DNA of 64,000 bases. Source: Chloroflexota bacterium. GTDB taxonomy: Bacteria > Chloroflexota > Anaerolineae > J036 > Brachytrichaceae. Positions within the stretch are counted from its first letter, which is position 1. Each line of letters begins with the position of its first letter. Of the stretch, positions 38,023 through 47,550 are shown piece after piece. The notes beneath the pieces were generated by a model. That model saw only the letters and a program-made list of their open reading frames with translations. It ran no database searches and was not told the DNA's origin. Position numbers and translations under genes: made by a program. The DNA is taken from contig JAJYKL010000007.1 of the NCBI GenBank assembly GCA_021788625.1, forward strand, positions 1-64,000, read 5' to 3'.

Positions 38023-39171
38023 ATGGGGCGAATTCAAACGGGTCTTATTGTGGTATTGGTGGTAGGAGTAATGGGAGCGGGATGCGCGAATAACTCGTTT
38101 ATTCAACCGACCAGTGTGCCAACAGCTGCACTGCGGCAGGTTACCCGGACCGCCACTCCCACCATGCTGCCGACTGCGACCCGCACAGTATTGGTGGTGA
38201 CGAAACCTGCCATGGCCACCAGCACATTAACCCCAACCCTCAACCTGGCACCGTCGGCCACTCCCTGGTCTACCTCCACAGTGATACCTACCATAACGGC
38301 AGGGCCCATTATTACGCCCGCGCCGACTTATACCGCAGGCACAAACGTGCTGCAGGCTCTATCGCGTACATACGGGATTTCCATAGCTGTCACTCCAGAA
38401 GTTAATGTGGCGGCGCAGGCAAGCTGGTTCGTGTCCAAGCCGGAAAGTGACCAGAAACCTCAGGCTGACACGCTGGCTATGACCCGCAAGGCAGTAGTGC
38501 CCATACTGATGTATCACTACATCTCGGTGCCGCCAAAGGACGCGGACCGCATCCGGCTTGACCTGTCGGTTACACCGGACAACTTTGAGAAGCAACTGCA
38601 ATATCTGACAACTTATAGCTACACCACAGTCAGCCTGTATGATGTATACAACTATCTGGCAACCGGAACAGCCCTGCCACCACGACCGGTGGTCCTTACT
38701 TTTGACGATGGATACCGGGATGCCTACGTTAATGCCTTCGCCCTGCTTAAGAAGTACCACATGACCGGCACCTTTTTCATCATTACGGACCTCGTGAACA
38801 GCAATAATCCCAGTTATCTAACCTGGGACATGGTCAAGGAGATGTCAGCGGCAGGCATGAGTATCGAGTCGCACACAATGTCGCACCCGGATATGCGCAA
38901 TCGCTCATTTGCATTCCTGGTGTACCAGATACTGGGCCCGATTGAGGCGATTACAGCCTATACGGGGCATCGGCCGCACTTCTTTTGCTACCCTTATGGG
39001 CGTTATGATAATGCTGTGATCCGCGTTCTTGCATCAGCCGACACATGGGGAGCTCTGACCACTCAGTACGGCACCGTTCATACCCTGGCTGGCGCGATGG
39101 TCTGGCCACGCGTGCGCGTGCATGGTTCGACGACCCTCACTGAGTTCGGTTACCTGGTGAAAACCAGTTAA
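38023..39171 (+). CDS. Polysaccharide deacetylase (NodB) lipoprotein with Thr/Pro-rich linker
   Basis: VVLTFDDGYRDAYVNAFALLKKYHMTGTFFI; ESHTMSHPDMR; HFFCYPYGRYDN. Confidence 0.9.
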   Translation: MGRIQTGLIVVLVVGVMGAGCANNSFIQPTSVPTAALRQVTRTATPTMLPTATRTVLVVTKPAMATSTLTPTLNLAPSATPWSTSTVIPTITAGPIITPAPTYTAGTNVLQALSRTYGISIAVTPEVNVAAQASWFVSKPESDQKPQADTLAMTRKAVVPILMYHYISVPPKDADRIRLDLSVTPDNFEKQLQYLTTYSYTTVSLYDVYNYLATGTALPPRPVVLTFDDGYRDAYVNAFALLKKYHMTGTFFIITDLVNSNNPSYLTWDMVKEMSAAGMSIESHTMSHPDMRNRSFAFLVYQILGPIEAITAYTGHRPHFFCYPYGRYDNAVIRVLASADTWGALTTQYGTVHTLAGAMVWPRVRVHGSTTLTEFGYLVKTS

Positions 39172-39203
39172 CCATTCGATACCTGGTACCTGCGGGGAGA
39201 GTA

Positions 39204-41792
39204 GTGATCTATAAGACTGGATTGCGTTATCTGTTGCGCCGGCCGCTCCAGTCCATTTTGTGCATACTGGGAATCGCTTTGGGCGTGGCCGTCACGGTCG
39301 CGATCGACCTGGCCAACTCCAGCGCAGCCAGAGCATTCAACCTGAGCACCGAGGCGGTCGCGGGTCGAGCCAACTATCAGATAGCAGGCACTGGGGGCAG
39401 TCTGAACGAAGATGTATATCGAAAGCTCAAAGTGAACCTGGGCATCCAGGATGCTGCACCCGTGGTGGACGGCTATGCCACGGCGATCGAGCTGGACCAG
39501 CAGCCATTGCATATTCTGGGAGTGGACGTCTTTGCTGAAGCGCCCTTTCGTGACTATTTTGGCCAGCGTATTACGCAGCTGGATATGCTGGCCCTCACCA
39601 ATTTCCTGACGCATCCTGACGCGATCCTGATCGGTCAGGCGTTGGCTCAACATTACGGACTAAAAGTCGGCTCGGCATTTACCTTGCGTATCGGCGATCG
39701 GCAGCAAGTGGTGCATGTTGTGGGCATCCTGGTAACCGCTGACAATGCCAGCCGTGCCGCACTAAATAACCTGGGCATCATGGACATCAGTGCCGCGCAG
39801 GAACTATTCGCGCTAAATGGCCGGCTTACTCACATTGACCTCATAATTGATGACCACACCCCTGAGGGGCGCCTTGAATTAAGCCGTATCCAATCCATAC
39901 TGCCACCGGATACCAGTATCGTAAAACCTCAGGCACGTAATGCCAGCGTCGAAAGCCTGTCCGACTCTTTCGAGCTGAACCTAACGGCGCTCAGCTTGCT
40001 GGCGATGGTGGTAGGCATGTTCCTGATCTACAACACGATCACGTTTTCGGTCGTTCAGCGAAGGCCAATCTTTGGCATCTTGCGTTGTCTGGGCGTTACG
40101 CGGGGCGAGGTGTTTCGACTCGTGATTGCAGAATCCATACTGCTTGGCCTGATCGGCTCGCTGATCGGTCTTGGCCTGGGGATCGTGTTGGGTCGCGCTG
40201 CAGTGGCACTGGTCACGCGCACAATCAATGATTTGTATTACGTCGTTGCAGTTAGCTCGGTGACTGTCGATCCCGGTTCGCTGATTAAGGGCATCGGCAT
40301 GGGATTGGGTGCAGCTGTGCTGGCAGCCCTGCCGCCGGCTTACGAGGCGACGAGCATCCCGCCCATCGGCGCCCTGGCTCGATCGAACATCGAGCGTCGG
40401 GTCCGCCGCCTGTTACCCTGGGTGGCTGCGCTGGGGTTGGTGCTGCTGGCCATAGGAGCCATGCTGCTGCTGGCAACGAAGTCGCTGGGGGTGAATCTGG
40501 CGGGCATCTTCGGCGTGGTGGTCGGCCTGGCACTTGTGTCGCCCTGGATAACTGTTGTTTTGATGCAGGTGCTCACTCCACTGGCTGGGCATCTGGCGGG
40601 TATCATCGGACGCCTCGCGACCCGTAGCGTTGTGAACTCTCTATCGCGCACGTCCATTGCCATCGCTGCGTTGATGATCACCGTCTCGGTCATCATTGGC
40701 CTGCAAACGATGATAGGTAGTTTTCGCACCACCGTGCAGAACTGGCTCGACGTGACGCTATTGGCTGATATCTATGTATCGCCTCCTTCCAGCGGAGTAA
40801 ACAATCCGGATAATGTGATGGACCCTGCGCTGGCTCAGGAGTTTAAAGCCGTGCCGGGAGTGCGCGCTGTCACCACACTGCTGCGCCTGCCCGCCTCTTT
40901 TATAGAGGGCTCGACGAAGCAGCCTGACCCGCAGTGGCAAAAAGCTGAGATGCTGGTAGTCCATGCAGAGACCAATCGCCAGGCGGCCAGCTTCGTCTGG
41001 TCAGATGGGCCACCCGGCGACGTATGGCGCGCGATGCTCGCAAACGACGAGGTGCAGGTATCAGAGCCATTTGCCAACCGGTATGGCATCACACCAGCAC
41101 ACAACTTATTGACGCTCCAGACTCAGCAAGGCCCGAGAGTGTTCCGGGTGGCAGGGGTGTACTACGACTATTCCGCCGATCAGGGCATCGTATTGATGCG
41201 CCGTGAGGAATTTGATCGTTACTGGCATGACACGCGAATCTCATCGTTGGCAATCTATCTGGATCACAGCGCCAAAACTCACGCTGGATTGCTGGTGAAT
41301 CAAATGCGCCAGCACTTTGCCGGGCATGATCTGGTGATACAGGCCAACAGCAACCTGCGTGCCAATGCGCTGGTTGTGTTTGATCAAACATTCGCCATCA
41401 CCAGGGCCTTGAATCTGCTGGCGACGGTCGTTGCCTTCATCGGGGTATTGAGCGCTTTGATGGCTCTCCAGCTTGAGCGCACGCGAGAACTGGGGGTGCT
41501 GCGTGCGAATGGAATGACGTTAGGACAAATGTGGCGGATGATTTTGCTCGAAACGAGTCTGATGGGCGGCACAGCAGGATTGCTGGCCATGCCAACCGGT
41601 TTTTTGCTGGCTGTGATCCTGATATATATCATCAATCTGCGTGCGTTTGGATGGACGATACAGATGGACTTGCAGTGGACCACCTTTGCACAAGCCATGT
41701 TGATAGCGGTTATCTCTGCATTGCTGGCCGCGATCTATCCCATGCTGCGACTGCGAAAGATGCAGATTGCCGTTGCCATCCACCATGAGTGA
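39204..41792 (+). CDS. FtsX-like ABC transporter permease (two FtsX domains)
   Basis: 862-aa ORF; TM clusters typical of MacB/FtsX permeases (LGIALGVAVTVAIDLANSSAARAF; ERTRELGVLRANGMTLGQMWRMILLE). Confidence 0.88.
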   Translation: MIYKTGLRYLLRRPLQSILCILGIALGVAVTVAIDLANSSAARAFNLSTEAVAGRANYQIAGTGGSLNEDVYRKLKVNLGIQDAAPVVDGYATAIELDQQPLHILGVDVFAEAPFRDYFGQRITQLDMLALTNFLTHPDAILIGQALAQHYGLKVGSAFTLRIGDRQQVVHVVGILVTADNASRAALNNLGIMDISAAQELFALNGRLTHIDLIIDDHTPEGRLELSRIQSILPPDTSIVKPQARNASVESLSDSFELNLTALSLLAMVVGMFLIYNTITFSVVQRRPIFGILRCLGVTRGEVFRLVIAESILLGLIGSLIGLGLGIVLGRAAVALVTRTINDLYYVVAVSSVTVDPGSLIKGIGMGLGAAVLAALPPAYEATSIPPIGALARSNIERRVRRLLPWVAALGLVLLAIGAMLLLATKSLGVNLAGIFGVVVGLALVSPWITVVLMQVLTPLAGHLAGIIGRLATRSVVNSLSRTSIAIAALMITVSVIIGLQTMIGSFRTTVQNWLDVTLLADIYVSPPSSGVNNPDNVMDPALAQEFKAVPGVRAVTTLLRLPASFIEGSTKQPDPQWQKAEMLVVHAETNRQAASFVWSDGPPGDVWRAMLANDEVQVSEPFANRYGITPAHNLLTLQTQQGPRVFRVAGVYYDYSADQGIVLMRREEFDRYWHDTRISSLAIYLDHSAKTHAGLLVNQMRQHFAGHDLVIQANSNLRANALVVFDQTFAITRALNLLATVVAFIGVLSALMALQLERTRELGVLRANGMTLGQMWRMILLETSLMGGTAGLLAMPTGFLLAVILIYIINLRAFGWTIQMDLQWTTFAQAMLIAVISALLAAIYPMLRLRKMQIAVAIHHE

Positions 41793-41890
41793 ACCCTTTG
41801 CTCAGCAGGCCGGGCCGCATGTCTATTGAGCAGCGCTGATGCGGCGCCAGGCTGACTCCAGTGCGGCGCTGATGAGCACCCACCCGTCGA

Positions 41891-43069
41891 TTATTTATTG
41901 GGGGACTGCCCGCTGTATAGCGCGGCTACCAGACCTGCGATGTGGCGGGTATGGCGGGCGAGTGCGAGAGTTCTAATCCTCGTCATCGTAACCCACAGCA
42001 TTTTCACATAAGTCGAGTCGCTCTGTATGGCTGGCGCACTCCGTCTGAGATGCACCACCACTACATGGCTGACCATCTGGAAATGGCTAAAACGGTGCGT
42101 CACTGTATCGACGACATTACCCTGCCGCACCTGTACCCGCAGCCGGGTTCGTTGATAAATGATCTGCCTTGCCCGCTGAGTGATGGACTGTGCGGGATTG
42201 CTCAACGAAGCGGCGGATGGCTCAATCGAACCAGCGGGGAATTCCCACAGGCCACCCAGGAGTCCGCGCGGTGGGCGCTGAGCCAGGAGCAAACGGTCAT
42301 GCTGGTCAAAAAGGACTATGGAAACAATATTTTTCACAGGGATGACCGCTGATGGCGAAGTAACAGGCCATGCTTGAGGATTGCCATTCGCATAGGCAGA
42401 GCAATGTCGAGACAGCGGACAGATGTGGCACTTTGGCTCAAGAGGGATGCAAATCAGAGCACCCAGATCCATGAGTGCCTCGTTGAATGCCCCCGCCTGA
42501 CCTTGCGGAATGAGTGACTTGCTCAAAAACCATAATAGCTCAACCGTCGTTCTTTTCCTAACATCTCCTTGGATTGTAAAGAAGCGAGCTAACACTCTCG
42601 CGACATTGCCATCCACTGCCGGTTCGTCCTGGTTAAAAGCCAGACTGGCTATGGCTCCAGCCGTATAGCGGCCTATGCCAGGCAAGTTGCGTAAAAGTTC
42701 GACATTGGTAGGTATATGCCCACCGTATTCGCGCATGACAACCCGTGCGGCTCGATGCAGGTTACGCGCGCGGGCATAATAACCAAGTCCTTCCCACTTC
42801 TTGAGGACGGCGCTCGCAGGGGCGCTTGCCAGAGATGACAGGGTGGGGAAGCGCCTGAGCCATCGCTCGTAGTAGGGTATGACGGTGTTGACCTGCGTCT
42901 GCTGTAACATGACCTCGGATAACCAGACGCGGTATGGATCGCGCGGCTCGCTGCGCCATGGCAGGTTGCGTCGATGCTGGCTGAACCACCGCAATAGGGC
43001 CGCGCTAAATCGTTTTGCGTTAGAGGGCGAAGGCGTAAGAGGCAACGACTGGCGCATCATCGAGCGCAA
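41891..43069 (-). CDS. mutY: A/G-specific adenine glycosylase
   Basis: LPWR...MLQQTQVNTVIPYYERW; LPGIGRYTAGAIASLAF; FeS ligands C-x6-C-x2-C-x5-C (CIPLEPKCHICPLSRHC); NUDIX-like C-terminus. Confidence 0.94.
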   Translation of the reverse strand: MRSMMRQSLPLTPSPSNAKRFSAALLRWFSQHRRNLPWRSEPRDPYRVWLSEVMLQQTQVNTVIPYYERWLRRFPTLSSLASAPASAVLKKWEGLGYYARARNLHRAARVVMREYGGHIPTNVELLRNLPGIGRYTAGAIASLAFNQDEPAVDGNVARVLARFFTIQGDVRKRTTVELLWFLSKSLIPQGQAGAFNEALMDLGALICIPLEPKCHICPLSRHCSAYANGNPQAWPVTSPSAVIPVKNIVSIVLFDQHDRLLLAQRPPRGLLGGLWEFPAGSIEPSAASLSNPAQSITQRARQIIYQRTRLRVQVRQGNVVDTVTHRFSHFQMVSHVVVVHLRRSAPAIQSDSTYVKMLWVTMTRIRTLALARHTRHIAGLVAALYSGQSPNK

Positions 43070-43084
43070 AGAGCACAGGTCAAG

Positions 43085-43357
43085 TCAGTGACGAATTGTG
43101 AACTCAGTGAATTCCCCCGTTGCCTGTCCCCAGTTCAGGTGAACGTTACGGACTTCAGAAGCCGCCGGCCCGCGATTCAGCGCCAGGACCAGCGTGTCCA
43201 GTTTTTCGCGCGGGCCCTCGGCGATTACTTCAACCTTACGATCCCAGCGGTTCTTTACCCAGCCGTGCAGGTCGAGCCGCTGCGCCTGGTATAGCGTAAA
43301 CTGCCTGAAGCCAACACCCTGGACAACTCCCTCGACCACCGCATGCAGCCGTTCCAT
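43085..43357 (-). CDS. acyP: Acylphosphatase
   Basis: MERLHAVVEGVVQGVGFRQFTLYQAQRLDLHGWVKNRWDRKVEVIAEG. Confidence 0.93.
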   Translation of the reverse strand: MERLHAVVEGVVQGVGFRQFTLYQAQRLDLHGWVKNRWDRKVEVIAEGPREKLDTLVLALNRGPAASEVRNVHLNWGQATGEFTEFTIRH

Positions 43358-43363
43358 CGTTGA

Positions 43364-44107
43364 TCACTGCGGATGCTCACCACTGGGTAATTCCGGTGCA
43401 TCCAGGGCGGCGCGCACCTGACGCTGGATGGATTTGGGCAGGTCGTCGAGTTTGCCCTGCCCACGCAGGTAGTCTTTCAGTTCGTCTGACCGTAAAACCG
43501 GTATGGGAGAGGGCTCGATTTCAAGGACTGCCTTGGGATTGCTAAAGATAATGACCGCACGCAGCGTGATGCGCAGGTTGGGTATCTTTTCCTTAAAGAT
43601 GGCCGTCAGTTTGCCCATGGCGAGGTTTGCTTCTTCCGTCGGATTCCCCAGGGGTTCGTCACGTCCCAACCAGTAGCTCAACACACCCTGGCGTGACTTC
43701 CACTTGCCTTCCTTAAAGGCGATCTTTCCCTGCTGCCCCTTTACGATCAATACGGTGACTCCACCTGGCTCGATGAGCACATAGTCCACCGGCAATTTGA
43801 AGATCATGAGCGCATATTTACGATCCAGCCCTTTCAGGTTGTCACGCAAAATCAGCTCCGGCCGTCCGGCAGACAGATAGCGATTGCCATAGTACATGCC
43901 GATACGCGATACGCCGAACCCCACAACCAGAATGATGGTGTAAATAAGGTAGAACAAGCCCAGGTTGTTCAGGTTAAAAATGCCCAGCTGCTGGCCGAAA
44001 AGTGTCAGGAGCAGTCCGCCGACCAAAATGGCAAGCGATCCAAACAGTGTGATGCGACCAATGAGCGCCTGGCGCTTGACTTTCTTTTCGTCAACAACAA
44101 TTCGCAT
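43364..44107 (-). CDS. Membrane protein with NERD-like domain (uncertain)
   Basis: Two TM segments then a soluble region (DYVLIEPGGVTVLIVKGQQGKI); start at 44107 MRIVVDEKK. Confidence 0.45.
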   Translation of the reverse strand: MRIVVDEKKVKRQALIGRITLFGSLAILVGGLLLTLFGQQLGIFNLNNLGLFYLIYTIILVVGFGVSRIGMYYGNRYLSAGRPELILRDNLKGLDRKYALMIFKLPVDYVLIEPGGVTVLIVKGQQGKIAFKEGKWKSRQGVLSYWLGRDEPLGNPTEEANLAMGKLTAIFKEKIPNLRITLRAVIIFSNPKAVLEIEPSPIPVLRSDELKDYLRGQGKLDDLPKSIQRQVRAALDAPELPSGEHPQ

Positions 44108-44154
44108 GGTACCTACTGATGTTATGCTGGAATGCAGGCGATTATCGCCCTGTG

Positions 44155-45411
44155 CTACTCGTCGTATTTGCTGAAGATAATGCAGGCGTTTTGGCCACCC
44201 AGGCCGAAAGAGTTGGACATCGCAATGTTCACTTCCTTCTGGCGTGCCACATTGGGCACATAATCCAGGTCGCATACCGGATCGGGCGTATGGAGGTTGA
44301 TCGTAGGCGGGATGACGCTGTTTTCGATCGTCAGTACGGTGCTGAGTGCCTCGATGGCGCCAGAGGCGCCCATGGCATGGCCGATCATGGATTTCGTGCT
44401 GCTGACGGGGATGGTATAGGCGTGTTGCCCAAATACTAACTTGATGGCCATTGTCTCCAGGGGGTCATTCGTCTGCGTCCCAGACCCGTGGGCGTTAATG
44501 TAATCCACATGGCTGGGATTCACTCCGGCATCCTGGAGCGCCCACTGCATGGCTCTGACAGGGCCTCCGGCAGTGGGGTCTGGAATGGCAATGTGATAGG
44601 CATCAGACGATACCCCCATGCCCAGAATCTCGGCATAGATATGAGCACCGCGTGCCAGAGCGTGTTCCAATTCTTCAACGATCAAAACCACGCAGCCTTC
44701 GCTATAGACGAAGCCGTCGCGACTGGCGTCAAATGGGCGACCGGCTTTTTGGGGCTGGTCGTTATAGTGCGAACTCAGCACGCGCATGAGGGAGAAGGCT
44801 ACGATGGCTCCCTCAATGACTGTGGCTTCAACGCCGCCAGCGAATACCACATCTGACTTGCCGTGGCGGATCAACTCCGCCGCATCGCCAATCGCCTGCG
44901 TGCCTGAGGCACAGGCTGCCACCGGCGTGGAGAGGGGACCTTTGGCACCCATATGCGTGCTGACATGATGACCAGCGGCATTGGGCAGGCCGGATGGCAA
45001 TGCAAAGGGGTTGCTGCGCTTCAAACCTAGATGGCGATATTCCTGCAGCCCGTTGTCGATCATGTCATAGCCACCCAGAGCGGTGCCGATGACTACACCG
45101 GCGCGTTCGGGCTGCACATCCTTGCCCACGGAAAGGTGGGCATCCTGAGCCGCTTCCTGAGCGGCCGCTACCGCGAAGTGCGAGCAGCGTGCCATGCGGC
45201 GAGCATCCTTGGGCTCCAGGTATTTCAATGGGTCGAACCCTTTCACTTCGCCGGCAATCCGGACGGGCAGGCTGGACGCATCGAACAATGTGATGGGTCC
45301 TATGCCGCTACGCCCGTCGACGAGGCCGCGCCACGTGGTGGGCGTGTCCAGCCCCAGGACAGTGATGGCCCCAATTCCGGTGATGACAGCCCGGTGTTCA
45401 CATTCCACCAT
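44155..45411 (-). CDS. fabF: Beta-ketoacyl-ACP synthase II (KAS II)
   Basis: AVITGIGAITVLGLDTPTTWRGLVDGRSGIGPI; PVAACASGTQAIGDA; NAHGSGTQTNDPLE; KSMIGHAMGASGAIE. ORF extends upstream to 45540; ATG 45411 preferred. Confidence 0.92.
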   Translation of the reverse strand: MVECEHRAVITGIGAITVLGLDTPTTWRGLVDGRSGIGPITLFDASSLPVRIAGEVKGFDPLKYLEPKDARRMARCSHFAVAAAQEAAQDAHLSVGKDVQPERAGVVIGTALGGYDMIDNGLQEYRHLGLKRSNPFALPSGLPNAAGHHVSTHMGAKGPLSTPVAACASGTQAIGDAAELIRHGKSDVVFAGGVEATVIEGAIVAFSLMRVLSSHYNDQPQKAGRPFDASRDGFVYSEGCVVLIVEELEHALARGAHIYAEILGMGVSSDAYHIAIPDPTAGGPVRAMQWALQDAGVNPSHVDYINAHGSGTQTNDPLETMAIKLVFGQHAYTIPVSSTKSMIGHAMGASGAIEALSTVLTIENSVIPPTINLHTPDPVCDLDYVPNVARQKEVNIAMSNSFGLGGQNACIIFSKYDE

Positions 45412-45599
45412 GTCACCATCGCGCGAGCGGTTACGCCAACCCCGGTAGCTGGTCCGTGCATGCTTCATTTTCTCCGAGGCGTAGGTCGTGAAGCGACGGA
45501 ACCCGCGCTTAATTCCGGAAAATCGTTTTGCTCGTGCCATATAAGGAAACTTCCAATACCGCCAGACTGCAATTCAAATGAAAGGATCAAGCAATCCTA

Positions 45600-46625
45600 T
45601 CATGCACTTTCGATTGCGCTCACCTTTTTAATCTGCGGTAGTCGAGCCAACCCCTGTTCGATGGCGTCTACTACACGCTTATCCACGGTATTGGCGGCGA
45701 CACGTAAAGCCGAACGAACGGCGCGCGCGTTGCTGCGACCATGGCCAATAATGACAACACCGTCGACACCCAAAAGTGGCGCACCGCCAATTTCCTCGTA
45801 ATCGGTGCGTTTCCCCATGCGACGGATGGCATCCTGGATGAGCAGTCCGCCGACCTTGCCTGGCGCGGTACGCATCACCTCTTCGCGCAGCATCTGCTTG
45901 ACCATGCTGGACATGCCCTCGGAGAGCTTTATGATCACGTTGCCAGTGAACCCGTCCGTCACATAAACGTCGGCAAAGCCGGTGGGGATATGCCGGCCTT
46001 CTGCGTTGCCGATGAAGTTTATGGGAGCCTGCTTGAGGAGCTGGTGCACCTCCTGAACCAGAACGCTGCCTTTTGTTTCCTCCTCGCCATTAGAGACGAG
46101 CGCCACGCGAGGCTTGGCGATGCCCAATACCTTTTCGCTATACAGGCTTCCCATCAAAGCGAACTGCAGCAGGTATTCCGGTTTGCAATCGGAATTGGCG
46201 CCGATATCCAGGATCAGGCACCAGCCTGTGGTGGTGGGGTAGAGGGTTGAGAGGGCAGGCCGGTGAATGCCGGGGATGCGACCCAGGTGAAAAAGCGCGG
46301 TAGCCAGTGCTCCACCGGTATTACCCATGGTGACAAAGGCATCGGCATCGCCACGCTTGAGGATTTCCATCCCGACCACCATGGAGCTGTTCTTCTTGGT
46401 CTTCACAGCCGTAGCCGGGTGGTCGCTCATTTCGATGACTTCAGGAGCATGGACAATGGGCAACGTCAGATTCGCCGTGTTGTACTGCACGAGCAGAGGG
46501 CGAATCACTTCCTGACGGCCTACCATGACGATTTCATAACCAAACTCCCGGGCGGTCCGCACGGCTGCCTCAACATTTACCGCTGGGGCGAAGTCGCCCC
46601 CCATTGCGTCAAGGACAATTTTCAT
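45600..46625 (-). CDS. plsX: Phosphate acyltransferase PlsX
   Basis: MKIVLDAMGGDFAPAVNVEAAVRTA...; FIGNAEGRHIPTGFADVYVTDGFTGNVIIKLSEG. Confidence 0.95.
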   Translation of the reverse strand: MKIVLDAMGGDFAPAVNVEAAVRTAREFGYEIVMVGRQEVIRPLLVQYNTANLTLPIVHAPEVIEMSDHPATAVKTKKNSSMVVGMEILKRGDADAFVTMGNTGGALATALFHLGRIPGIHRPALSTLYPTTTGWCLILDIGANSDCKPEYLLQFALMGSLYSEKVLGIAKPRVALVSNGEEETKGSVLVQEVHQLLKQAPINFIGNAEGRHIPTGFADVYVTDGFTGNVIIKLSEGMSSMVKQMLREEVMRTAPGKVGGLLIQDAIRRMGKRTDYEEIGGAPLLGVDGVVIIGHGRSNARAVRSALRVAANTVDKRVVDAIEQGLARLPQIKKVSAIESA

Positions 46626-46723
46626 CTGTGCTACTCGTTGGTGTTAATGCCGTACGCCAGCAATGTATTGCGTGCGCCTCAGCTCTGCAGGCACACACAC
46701 TGCCTAGACCAGCGTCAAGCCAA

Positions 46724-47401
46724 TCAGTTCTTTGAAAAGACCTGCGATTCGTCGTCACCCGATGGGCGGATTGATGAAGCGACTATTGTCAGTGCCAGAA
46801 CTTCCGACTTGAGCAATTCGGCCTCCTTCGCCAAGAGCTCACGCACACTCTCGATGGCGAGCAACTCCTGTTTTTGTTCCAGCGGCACTTGCAAGGCAAT
46901 GGCTGTGAGTACGGCGATGGCTGTGGGAGTGGCGGATTGGGCATCCAGCTCGCTTACAGAAGGCCGGCGCGTTTCGACACCACTGACATCGGCCAGCAAC
47001 GATAAATACTTTTGCAGGAGCCGTCGTATGTATTCCGGTCTCAGATAAGCCTGACTGGTATCCTCCTTATAAGGGTAAAAAACCGCATCGCCGATCAGAT
47101 ACTCGTCTTCTCCTTCGTGAACATTCTGAAGCACAAAACGCTCCATGCCAATGGTTACAATATTCATACGGCCATCGGGGAGCCGCTCGACCTGGGTGAT
47201 TCGTGCTGCCGTACCGATGATGTGTGGGACGCCTTCATCCTCATCCTGCGCCAGGACGACACCGAAGGGCTGACCCTGATCGATACAACGCTGAATCATG
47301 ATCCGGTAACGTGGTTCAAAGATGTGCAGGGGTAATGTCTGCCCTGGGAACAGGACGACGTTCAGCGGGAAAATAGGCAGCTCCATTACATCGGCTCTCA
47401 T
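46724..47401 (-). CDS. LON peptidase substrate-binding domain protein
   Basis: MELPIFPLNVVLFPGQTLPLHIFEPRYRIMIQRCIDQGQPFGVVL. Confidence 0.92.
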   Translation of the reverse strand: MRADVMELPIFPLNVVLFPGQTLPLHIFEPRYRIMIQRCIDQGQPFGVVLAQDEDEGVPHIIGTAARITQVERLPDGRMNIVTIGMERFVLQNVHEGEDEYLIGDAVFYPYKEDTSQAYLRPEYIRRLLQKYLSLLADVSGVETRRPSVSELDAQSATPTAIAVLTAIALQVPLEQKQELLAIESVRELLAKEAELLKSEVLALTIVASSIRPSGDDESQVFSKN

Positions 47402-47550
47402 AAAATCTCCTTATTCGCGACAATTCTATCATCGAGGCCAGCGTGCAAACTACTGTTGAATTGCTACAATAACGCCAGAACATGGCATGAATGTTCGCGC
47501 GGGCACGTATATGTGACCGTTAGGCTGCAACGGAATATGAGGAGGATTGC

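Noticed and set aside
39204-41792. Complete MacAB/FtsEX-like export system
   Set aside because: Only the permease is seen here; no adjacent ABC ATPase or adaptor, so no full system can be claimed.
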